Source of the DNA: an uncultured Flavobacteriales bacterium
GTDB taxonomy: Bacteria; Bacteroidota; Bacteroidia; Flavobacteriales_D; Crocinitomicaceae
Direction of reading: 5' to 3'
NCBI GenBank assembly: GCA_905480145.1
Contig: CAJQPA010000014.1
Coordinates: 1-47,042, forward strand
DNA: 47,042 nt
This document shows, piece after piece, positions 1 to 6,743 of the stretch. The stretch's first letter is position 1. Every line of letters starts with the position of its first letter. Made by a program: the position numbers and the translations under genes. The notes below the pieces were generated by a model that worked only from the letters and a program-made list of their open reading frames with translations, was not told where the DNA came from and searched no databases.

Positions 1-317
1 CTTACTTTAAATTAAAGCAAACAGATTTTAATGGGGCCTTTACATATTCTGATATGATTAGTGTTAAAAACGAAGTGTCAACAGAGTTTAGAATGTATCC
101 TAATCCATTGAACGGACAATCGTTAAAAATGAATGTAGTAAGTCAGGGAAGCTATGATGTTTCAATTGCAGCATTGAATGGAATCTCTGTATTTGAGAAA
201 ACTGGAAATACATCAAATGAAATTTGGTTGAATGATTTACAACTTAAGACAGGAGTTTATATCGTGATGGTTAATGATGGGGTAAATGTAATTTCAGAAA
301 AGTTAGTTGTTCAATAG
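1..317 (+). CDS. C-terminal fragment of a T9SS-secreted protein (type A sorting domain)
   Basis: The reading frame is already open at the left edge (first full codon at base 3), so this is the 3' end of a larger gene. The visible part begins YFKLKQTDFNGAFTYSD, a common lead-in to the sorting domain of Bacteroidota secreted proteins. It continues with FRMYPNPLNGQSLKM and ends with a beta-rich segment, TGVYIVMVN...SEKLVVQ. This YPNP plus GxY...KLVV layout is the Por/type IX secretion C-terminal domain, which sends the protein across the outer membrane and is then removed. What the mature protein does cannot be told from this fragment. Its stop overlaps the 3' end of the convergent amidotransferase gene by 15 nt. 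An internal ATG at 54 is not needed as a start. Confidence 0.9.
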   Translation, partial: YFKLKQTDFNGAFTYSDMISVKNEVSTEFRMYPNPLNGQSLKMNVVSQGSYDVSIAALNGISVFEKTGNTSNEIWLNDLQLKTGVYIVMVNDGVNVISEKLVVQ

Positions 318-881
318 TTGTTTTGAGGAGCTGACAACTTTAATGAAGTTCTCGATCAAAATACGTCCGTGATTACCAGATACTTCTGGGTGAAACTGAA
401 CACCGAATATATTCTTTGTAAGATGTTGCATGCATTCATTAACACAAGCGTCTGACGAAGCCACAAGTTCAAATCCGTTGGGAATTGATATTGTTTCGCA
501 GTGGTCTTCCATCATCAAGATTTCAGAAGGTAACTTTTCAAACAGGGGACACTCTTCATAGTGTTCTACTGTTTGCCAATCGCGGTCCTCTTTCATTTTA
601 GAGGCTGAAGCACCGTGAAGCAATCCAATTATTTGATGTCCAAAACATATTCCTAAAATTGGAAGTTCTGTACCTTTGATCCAGCTCATTTTTTCAATAA
701 TTGAAGTAGTGTCAATTTCTGTAACAAGAATTGGTGCGCCAGAAATAATAACTCCATCTATATCTTTAAGGTTTTCTTCGGAGAATTCATTTAACTGAAC
801 GTTTTTTACATCCATGAATTCATCGACAATTTCTCCGATGTGTTTTGATTTATTACTTCCGCAATTGATAACTAAAATCAT
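303..881 (-). CDS. Class I glutamine amidotransferase (GMP-synthase-like)
   Basis: A 192-residue stand-alone class I glutamine amidotransferase domain. The nucleophile elbow GICFGHQ places the catalytic cysteine at C79, and FGVQFHPEVS supplies H164 and E166, so the Cys-His-Glu triad is complete. It resembles the N-terminal half of GMP synthase or the YgaM/GATase1-like proteins, but no synthase domain is fused or adjacent, so the ammonia acceptor is unknown. The start codon overlaps the stop of the upstream YciO-like gene by 4 nt, which suggests translational coupling. Its end overlaps the T9SS cargo gene on the other strand by 15 nt, leaving no room for a terminator. Confidence 0.85.
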   Translation of the reverse strand: MILVINCGSNKSKHIGEIVDEFMDVKNVQLNEFSEENLKDIDGVIISGAPILVTEIDTTSIIEKMSWIKGTELPILGICFGHQIIGLLHGASASKMKEDRDWQTVEHYEECPLFEKLPSEILMMEDHCETISIPNGFELVASSDACVNECMQHLTKNIFGVQFHPEVSGNHGRILIENFIKVVSSSKQLLNN

Positions 882-1495
882 AACTCTAAATCTCCGATAC
901 CCTGTCTTATGATTTCTGGCGAACCCGAAGTAAAGTCAACAACAGTCGATGCTTCTAGTTTTCCAAGACCTCCATCAATAATTAAGTCTACTCTTTTATC
1001 GAATCTTTCATAAATTACATCAGGATCAATAAAATAATCTTTGAGTTTATCTTCTTCATCATGAAGTGATGTAGTAGCGATAGGGTTTCCTAGTCTTTCA
1101 ACAATTTTTAGGATAATGTCGTTGTCCGGTATTCTAATTCCAATTTCTTTTCTGTTGGTGTCGAATCGCCTAGGTATTTCATTCGTTGCCGTTAGAATGA
1201 ACGTAAAGGGTCCTGGAAGAACTTTGTTTAGTATTTTGAATGTTGGTCGATCGATATGTTTGACAAAATTTGAAGCGCTGCTTAGATCATGACAAATGAT
1301 AGAGAATTTAGCCTTCTTTAATTTTACACCCTTTAGAGCTGATAGGTGATTCAGTGCTTTTTTATTGCTTAAATCACAGCCTACAGCGTAAACAGTATCT
1401 GTTGGGAAGATAATTAGTCCACCTTTTTTTAGAATTTCTACTATTTGATCGATTAATCGATTGTCAATATTTTTCGGATTTATTTCTACAAGCAT
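878..1495 (-). CDS. Sua5/YciO/YrdC family protein (YciO-like)
   Basis: The 205-residue protein matches the YrdC fold: GGLIIFPTDTVYAVGCDL near the N-terminus, then PGPFTFIL, IPRRF, IGIRIPDN and ATTSLHDEED. Length and motif spacing fit E. coli YciO better than TsaC/Sua5. Known family members make threonylcarbamoyl-AMP for the t6A37 modification of tRNA; YciO-type members are less well understood, so the role here is inferred. It lacks the extra C-terminal Sua5 domain. It sits 44 nt downstream of the EEP-family gene and overlaps the amidotransferase gene by 4 nt, so the three are probably co-transcribed. Confidence 0.85.
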   Translation of the reverse strand: MLVEINPKNIDNRLIDQIVEILKKGGLIIFPTDTVYAVGCDLSNKKALNHLSALKGVKLKKAKFSIICHDLSSASNFVKHIDRPTFKILNKVLPGPFTFILTATNEIPRRFDTNRKEIGIRIPDNDIILKIVERLGNPIATTSLHDEEDKLKDYFIDPDVIYERFDKRVDLIIDGGLGKLEASTVVDFTSGSPEIIRQGIGDLEL

Positions 1496-1539
1496 TGTGT
1501 TTGGTCTGTAGTTTCAAATATACAGTTTATTAATGATTG

Positions 1540-2658
1540 CTAGTGTTCTTTTAATATCGAGCAAGAAATAGCGTAATGGTCACTTAATTTATCTCGTTGA
1601 ATTTGAAAGTTTCGCGAGCCCAAGCTTTCTGAATGAAAAATATAATCAATTCTCCCAATAGGTATACTACCAGCATATGTGGAGCCAACGCCTTTGGTTG
1701 TGTTTCTGTATGCATCGCATAGAATGGAGCTGAATAAATTATACGTGTATGACATTGGAGTGTCATTGAAGTCACCACAAACAATTATTGGGTGAGGCGA
1801 ATCCTTGATGTGATTTGTAATAATTTCTGATTGTGCTGCTCTTTTAGGATAGGCATTTCTAACCTTATTGAGAAGATTGTAGATCTTAGTATGTTTTTCA
1901 TTTGATGCTAAATCTTCTGGGTTGAATAATTCGTAGTCATCTTTTTTAAATCGAATTGACTCTAAGTGAATGTTATAGACTCTGAATGTATCTTTAGACT
2001 TGACAATGTCAGTATATATGCAATAGTTGTAACTGTTACTTTTCGCAAAGTTTAAGGTGCCTTTTTTAATGATTGGATATTTTGAAAATAATGCGACTCC
2101 AACAAATTGCCTGCCTTTGTTTTTTTGTATCATCCGCTCATGAGTATCAACAGATTTAAGGATTAATTTAATGGAGTCTTTAGTGATGAACTGTTTAGTT
2201 CGGTCTTGCTGATAGAATTCCTGAAAGCAAATAACATCAGGTTGTTCGTTGTCTAGGTACTTTAATATTTTCGAACGCGTTTTGTTTCCTTCCGTTGCGT
2301 TTCTGTTGTATCGATCAAACAATCGAACATTGTAACTCATGATACTTAATTCTGTTGCATCTTCAAATGAATCATTAGACCCGAAGGTAAAGGTTCTAAA
2401 ATGCAGAGAGCCTCCCAAGAGAATCGTCAGTGAGATTGTTAAAACCCATTTAGATTTTAAGAACATCCAAAAAAAAAGAAGCAACACGTTAGCTAAAAGA
2501 ATATAAGGGTAAGCAAGACCAAAAAGAGGTATTATTGATGCTGTTTCAGGATGGATGTATGGACTGCAGTAGCCAATTAACAATGAAAACACAGAGATTA
2601 GTGAAACTGAATTAAGAATGAGTCTCCAATGAAATATTCTTTTCAAGATTTTAACCAT
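1540..2658 (-). CDS. Endonuclease/exonuclease/phosphatase family protein, membrane-anchored
   Basis: The 372 residues start with about three hydrophobic segments (roughly residues 13-30, 43-67 and 70-85), followed by an EEP-fold catalytic domain. Family motifs are visible in order: MSYNVRLFD (N110), ICFQEF (E147), VYNIHLES, VCGDFNDTP (Asp/Asn near 296), RIDYIF and LSDHYAI near the C-terminus (Asp-His pair). Such enzymes cleave phosphodiester or phosphoester bonds with Mg2+. The membrane anchor suggests action at or outside the inner membrane, but the substrate is not predictable. Its start overlaps the upstream rhomboid gene by 8 nt, making it the end of the mutL-rhomboid-rhomboid run. Confidence 0.85.
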   Translation of the reverse strand: MVKILKRIFHWRLILNSVSLISVFSLLIGYCSPYIHPETASIIPLFGLAYPYILLANVLLLFFWMFLKSKWVLTISLTILLGGSLHFRTFTFGSNDSFEDATELSIMSYNVRLFDRYNRNATEGNKTRSKILKYLDNEQPDVICFQEFYQQDRTKQFITKDSIKLILKSVDTHERMIQKNKGRQFVGVALFSKYPIIKKGTLNFAKSNSYNYCIYTDIVKSKDTFRVYNIHLESIRFKKDDYELFNPEDLASNEKHTKIYNLLNKVRNAYPKRAAQSEIITNHIKDSPHPIIVCGDFNDTPMSYTYNLFSSILCDAYRNTTKGVGSTYAGSIPIGRIDYIFHSESLGSRNFQIQRDKLSDHYAISCSILKEH

Positions 2659-3565
2659 TCTTACTTTGCTTAAAAAGGTAATCCTTTTCAGATTTAGTCA
2701 AGGATTCATAACCAGATTTCGATATCTTATCTAGTATTTTATCCGTGACTTCTTGTTTGTTTTTTCTGTCAGAGATGTATTCTTCATCTGTCATTGTTCT
2801 TTTTGATTTACCACCTTTTTTTACTTTCAAATGGTTGGTTTTATCCTTTAAGACCATTTTTTTTAGAAAAATCACTAAACCTTGAGTTCGGTTTATGATG
2901 TTCGTAGAGGAATGGATATTCTGGATAGACCAAATTCCAAATAGGGCGCCGCCAAGATGAGCAAAATGAGCTGTGCTATCATTGCTAGCTAAATTTAACA
3001 AGTCTAAAGCGATAAATATTATTGCAATGTATATAATAGGGACTGATGCAAAAATAAGATTGATTTTAGTCTTTGGTCTGTAGAATGCAACCGCAACTAA
3101 TATAGCCATAATTGCTCCAGAAGCTCCGACAACAGTAGAAGTGGTTAGTTCAAATCTAGGGAATAGAGAATGCGCTAATATCTCCAAAAGGCCACCGGCG
3201 ATACCTCCTAGGATATAGGTGTAAAGTAATTGTTTTTGATTAAAAATACTTTCGAATAATTTTCCAGCAAAATATAGGAAAATCATGTTGGATAATAAAT
3301 GAAAAGCGTCGTAATGCGTGAAAATATTAGTGAATAGAGCCCATGGGTGAGTAATGAATTCAATAAAGCTGGTGCGAAGCCCGAAAATAGGACTTATGTA
3401 TTCTGAAATAAACTCTCCCTTGATCATGCCTCCTAATTGACCAAAAACATCAAGGATACGGATGGCGAAAAACAGAATAACGTTTACAAAAATTAACTTA
3501 ATGGACATACCGCCATATTTGTAATTTTGTTTTAAAGTTGATATGAATGTATTTTCCGTGTTCAT
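2651..3565 (-). CDS. Rhomboid family intramembrane serine protease (first in the window, C-terminal tail)
   Basis: A 304-residue multi-pass membrane protein. Catalytic signatures are complete: HLLSNMIFLYFAGK (N93 region), VGASGAI with the nucleophile S149, and AHFAHLGGALFG with H203. After the membrane core (to about residue 225) comes a soluble, lysine-rich tail (KVKKGGKSKRTMTDEEYIS...) of the kind seen in Bacteroidota rhomboids, likely cytoplasmic. The protein would cleave transmembrane segments of unknown substrates. The gene directly abuts the second rhomboid gene with no spacer and overlaps the EEP gene, so all are in one transcript. The pair probably arose by duplication, but the sequences have diverged strongly. 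Confidence 0.92.
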   Translation of the reverse strand: MNTENTFISTLKQNYKYGGMSIKLIFVNVILFFAIRILDVFGQLGGMIKGEFISEYISPIFGLRTSFIEFITHPWALFTNIFTHYDAFHLLSNMIFLYFAGKLFESIFNQKQLLYTYILGGIAGGLLEILAHSLFPRFELTTSTVVGASGAIMAILVAVAFYRPKTKINLIFASVPIIYIAIIFIALDLLNLASNDSTAHFAHLGGALFGIWSIQNIHSSTNIINRTQGLVIFLKKMVLKDKTNHLKVKKGGKSKRTMTDEEYISDRKNKQEVTDKILDKISKSGYESLTKSEKDYLFKQSKNG

Positions 3566-4312
3566 TTAATAAAAGGTTTTACGATCTTTTTTCCAGAAGA
3601 AAATGAAAATTGCACCAACAATGGCTCCGCCAACATGCGCTAAATGTGCTATTGAGTCACCTTGGTTATAGATGCTGTTGTATATTTCAAATACCATGTA
3701 GCCACCGATCAAATATTTAGCCTTGACTGGGATAGGAGGGAAGATCAATTGTAGTTCCGTGTTAGGGAACAATAGGGCGAAGCCGGCCAGTAATCCAAAT
3801 ATGGCTCCTGAAGCTCCTGCCATAACACTTCCGGACATGTTGATGTATTGTTGCACCGTACTTTGTTTTAGTGCAGTCGAAACTTCAATTTTGTTAAAGT
3901 TACCGGTCATAATTTTTTGATTCAAGGTTTGCATGTCGTAGCCTAAATTTGTCAATTGACTTTTCAGTTCCATTATTTGCCATGCTCCAATACTATTGTA
4001 AAGAATAAAAGCTCCTAGTCCACAAGCTATGTAGAATATGAAATATTTTTTCTCTCCCCATATTCTTTCTAGGTGAGATCCAAACATAAATAAGAGTAAC
4101 ATATTGAAAAGAATATGCATTATGCCCGATAGGTCATGCATGAACATATGAGTAATAACCTGATAAGGTTCAAAATAAATAGAACCGATATAATGAGCGC
4201 CAAGAACATGTGTCAAGTCTGTACCTGTTTGTGCAAAAAACAAGCTAACAACATAAAATAGTATGTTGACAATTAATAGATTTTTAGTTACTGGTGGAAT
4301 ATTTCTAAACAT
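3566..4312 (-). CDS. Rhomboid family intramembrane serine protease (second)
   Basis: The 248-residue protein has the full rhomboid set: MHILFNMLLLFMFGSHLER (N70), MAGASGAIFG (S168) and AHLAHVGGAIVGA (H226). An inserted stretch of about 50 residues (about 112-162, LKSQLTNLGYDMQTL... to QYINMSG) lies between the second and fourth membrane segments and looks hydrophilic, so it is probably a periplasmic loop; its role is unknown. The start lies 2 nt after the mutL stop and its stop abuts the other rhomboid gene. The ATG start gives a short amphipathic N-terminus (MFRNIPPVTKNLL) typical of this group in Bacteroidota. Confidence 0.92.
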   Translation of the reverse strand: MFRNIPPVTKNLLIVNILFYVVSLFFAQTGTDLTHVLGAHYIGSIYFEPYQVITHMFMHDLSGIMHILFNMLLLFMFGSHLERIWGEKKYFIFYIACGLGAFILYNSIGAWQIMELKSQLTNLGYDMQTLNQKIMTGNFNKIEVSTALKQSTVQQYINMSGSVMAGASGAIFGLLAGFALLFPNTELQLIFPPIPVKAKYLIGGYMVFEIYNSIYNQGDSIAHLAHVGGAIVGAIFIFFWKKDRKTFY

Positions 4313-4313
4313 T

Positions 4314-6164
4314 CTAATTAAATTTATTTCCTATTTCATCAAGGGTAATTGTTTCAATAATTTTTTTGTTTCGCGGAGAATAGGAATGATTCTCGCATTG
4401 AAACAGCTGATCTATAAGGCCCTGTATTGATTCTGGTGCGGAGAAGTTAATGTTTTTCATCGATGCGGACTTTGCAATTGCCGCAATTAACGTGTGTGCA
4501 ACATCGCCTTTTTCAACATTCTGATAGGCTATGGTTTCAAAAATATCTTCTATACCTGAACTGATTGACTCTTCTTGAAGAACAGAGGGAACAGCAGTTA
4601 CTTCTAATTTCTGATCTTCAATTTTTCCAGTGAAACCAAGTTGTTGCAGCAAAGCTTTATTTTCGTTCCAATAAACAGCTTCATTCTTTGAAACTTCTCT
4701 GGTGATTGGAAATAATAAAGTTTGAGATTCAATTGGATTAGAAATAAAGTTATTGAATGTTTCTGTATATACAATCTGCTCGACAGCTCTTCTCGCATGA
4801 ATAAGCATTAAGCCTGATTTACTAGATGAGATAATATAATTTCCTTTTACGATGAATTGTTTTGCAGAAGTAGCTTCCTCTTCAAAAAGAATGGCCTCGT
4901 CTTTTTCTTCCTCTTTTGATTCTTCGATAGGGTAGAAATCTGCCCAATCATTTGAAGAAGATTCTTTAGAACCAAAACCTTGATCGGTTATTGCCTTAGA
5001 AAAATTTTCTTGTGTTTTCCCACTTGATCCGGAACCCGTTCTATTTGAAGTCGTTGTGTTGAAAGGGTTGTAACTGTCATTGACACGGATAGATGGTTCT
5101 CGTGCCGGTTGCATTTTCATGTCATGCGGCAAATCAAAACTTGTCTCACGTTCAAAATCTAATGTTGGTGAAATGTTATACTTGCCAAGAGCCAAGCGAA
5201 TACTACTCATCAATATGGAATAGATAAACTTTTCTTCTTCAAATTTTATTTCAGTTTTCGTTGGGTGAACATTAACGTCAATTTTACTTGGATCAATCGT
5301 TAGATATAGGAAGTATCCTGGAAAAGTTCTTGGTGCCAAAAGGCCTTCAAAAGCTTTTGTGATTGCGTGATTAAAATAATGACTTTTGAAATAACGATCA
5401 TTTACGAAGAAGAATTGATCTCCTCTAGTTTTTTTAGCGTGCTCGGGCTTCAAAACAAATCCTTTTAATTGTACAATTTCTGTGCTTTCATCAATTGGTA
5501 CTAATCGATCATTATAATTTGGGCCTAATATGTTCACAATTCTCTTTCGTAAAACAGCTGGGGGCAAATAATAAACTTCTGTTCCGTTGTTCGTTAACTT
5601 TAGCTGCAGAGTAGGATGTGAGAATGCTATACGCTCAAATTCATCTTGAATATGTCTAAATTCAGTAGAGTCCTTTTTTAAGAAATTTCTTCTCGCTGGT
5701 ACGTTGTAGAATAAATTCTTGATATCGAAAGTCGTGCCTGTAGGAGAAACTGTATCCTCGTTTGTTATAATTTTACTTCCTTCAATAACAATTTTTCTAC
5801 CTGTTTCAGCCTCTTCCAATTTGGTTCTCATTTCGACGTGAGAAATTGCTGCAATAGAGGCCAGTGCCTCTCCTCGAAATCCTTTTGTAGTGAGAGAGAA
5901 AAGATCATCCGCAGTTCGTACCTTACTCGTTGCGTGACGTTCAAAACATAAAGTAGCATCAGTTTCTGACATACCTTTTCCATTATCGATGACCTGTATT
6001 AAAGTCTTTCCCGCATCTTTAATATGCACTTCAATTTTTGTAGCTCCAGCATCAATGGCATTCTCCATTAATTCCTTAACAACAGAAGCTGGTCTTTGGA
6101 TGACTTCACCTGCAGCAATTTGATTTGCAATGTGATCGGGTAATAGTTGAATAAAGTTGTGCAT
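4314..6164 (-). CDS. mutL: DNA mismatch repair protein MutL
   Basis: The 616-residue protein has an N-terminal GHKL ATPase: VVKELMENAIDAGA (E31, N35), DNGKGM (60-65), ATSKV and GFRGEALASIA (from about 95). A variable serine-rich and acidic linker (about 340-440) joins a C-terminal dimerisation domain. MutL couples MutS mismatch recognition to downstream repair. In the C-terminal domain the endonuclease motif DQHA(X)2E(X)4E is not intact: the aligned stretch is LMLIHARRAVEQIVYTE (H456 region), so the metal-binding Asp and His are missing. The gene begins 5 nt downstream of a small membrane protein gene and ends 1 nt before the rhomboid start. Confidence 0.96.
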   Translation of the reverse strand: MHNFIQLLPDHIANQIAAGEVIQRPASVVKELMENAIDAGATKIEVHIKDAGKTLIQVIDNGKGMSETDATLCFERHATSKVRTADDLFSLTTKGFRGEALASIAAISHVEMRTKLEEAETGRKIVIEGSKIITNEDTVSPTGTTFDIKNLFYNVPARRNFLKKDSTEFRHIQDEFERIAFSHPTLQLKLTNNGTEVYYLPPAVLRKRIVNILGPNYNDRLVPIDESTEIVQLKGFVLKPEHAKKTRGDQFFFVNDRYFKSHYFNHAITKAFEGLLAPRTFPGYFLYLTIDPSKIDVNVHPTKTEIKFEEEKFIYSILMSSIRLALGKYNISPTLDFERETSFDLPHDMKMQPAREPSIRVNDSYNPFNTTTSNRTGSGSSGKTQENFSKAITDQGFGSKESSSNDWADFYPIEESKEEEKDEAILFEEEATSAKQFIVKGNYIISSSKSGLMLIHARRAVEQIVYTETFNNFISNPIESQTLLFPITREVSKNEAVYWNENKALLQQLGFTGKIEDQKLEVTAVPSVLQEESISSGIEDIFETIAYQNVEKGDVAHTLIAAIAKSASMKNINFSAPESIQGLIDQLFQCENHSYSPRNKKIIETITLDEIGNKFN

Positions 6165-6169
6165 GTATT

Positions 6170-6493
6170 CTACCAGATATTTTTAACAATGGTATCCACT
6201 TCATCAACTCCGTTAAAAACGAAGTATCCTAAAGCTAAAATTGCTCCTATCAGCAAAAGAACACGGATGTTGGAAGATTGATTTTGACTCTTTCTGTATT
6301 GAGTGCGATTCCATTCTCCTTTGATATTATCTCTAAAAATTTCTTTTCTACGTTCGTCAGATAGATCTGAAGACTCTAGTTCTTCGTATTGCTTTTTTTT
6401 CGCTTCAAGACGATTTTTTCGTTCGTCAAAATACATTGGGTTGTATTGAAAACGCTGATTGCGTAGTGTGTTATTTAGAAATTTTATTTTCAT
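6170..6493 (-). CDS. Small membrane-anchored protein of unknown function upstream of mutL
   Basis: The 107 residues have a basic, helical N-terminal part (FQYNPMYFDERKNRLEAKKK...) rich in Arg, Lys and Glu, and one hydrophobic segment near the C-terminus (about residues 78-95, VLLLIGAILALGYFVFNG). It is therefore probably a single-pass protein with most of its mass in the cytoplasm. I do not recognise a named domain. From general memory, similar short proteins with a Tyr-Phe-Asp-Glu-Arg-Lys motif accompany mutL in other Bacteroidota. It is the first gene of the mutL block and has a good -7 box 17 nt upstream of its ATG. Confidence 0.75.
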   Translation of the reverse strand: MKIKFLNNTLRNQRFQYNPMYFDERKNRLEAKKKQYEELESSDLSDERRKEIFRDNIKGEWNRTQYRKSQNQSSNIRVLLLIGAILALGYFVFNGVDEVDTIVKNIW

Positions 6494-6743
6494 TCGATTG
6501 TGTTACTAACAAATTTAATAAATTTTATATCCAATTCCTTAGTTTAATGGGAATAGTGATGTTAATTTTTGAGAAAAAAAACGTTGATGTTTCTTGTTTA
6601 AATATTCATGATGTCAAAAAAAGAGCCTATTACATGAAAAAAAATATTCTCCCCATAATTATCGGTTCTTTTTTAATGAAATGTTTTTAACTTTACCTAA
6701 CGCGTTTTCTGACGTTTATATCTCATGTTATTTATTATATTTA
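6494..6743. other. AT-rich divergent intergenic region (small membrane protein / GH3 fusion)
   Basis: About 250 nt between divergent genes. A minus-strand promoter box is near the left end (6510-6517). An 11-bp imperfect inverted repeat (6617-6627 with 6664-6674, arms AAAAAAGAGCC and GGTTCTTTTTT) encloses a 36-nt loop. A box TATATTTA directly abuts the chosen ATG of the GH3 fusion at 6744, one base off the TAnnTTTG consensus. ORFs running through here lack recognisable features and I read them as chance. Confidence 0.5.
6510..6517 (-). promoter_or_regulatory. Bacteroidota -7 promoter box for the mutL block
   Basis: On the minus strand the sequence is TAAATTTG, a perfect match to TAnnTTTG, ending 16 nt before the ATG at 6493. 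No TTG at the usual 17-23 nt upstream spacing was found, so the -33 element is weak or absent. It would give a very short leader. Confidence 0.5.

Noticed and set aside
6436-6690. 84-codon plus-strand ORF before the GH3 fusion
   Set aside because: It overlaps the small membrane protein gene in antisense, shows no domain, signal or codon pattern, and its translation is poor in typical protein features.
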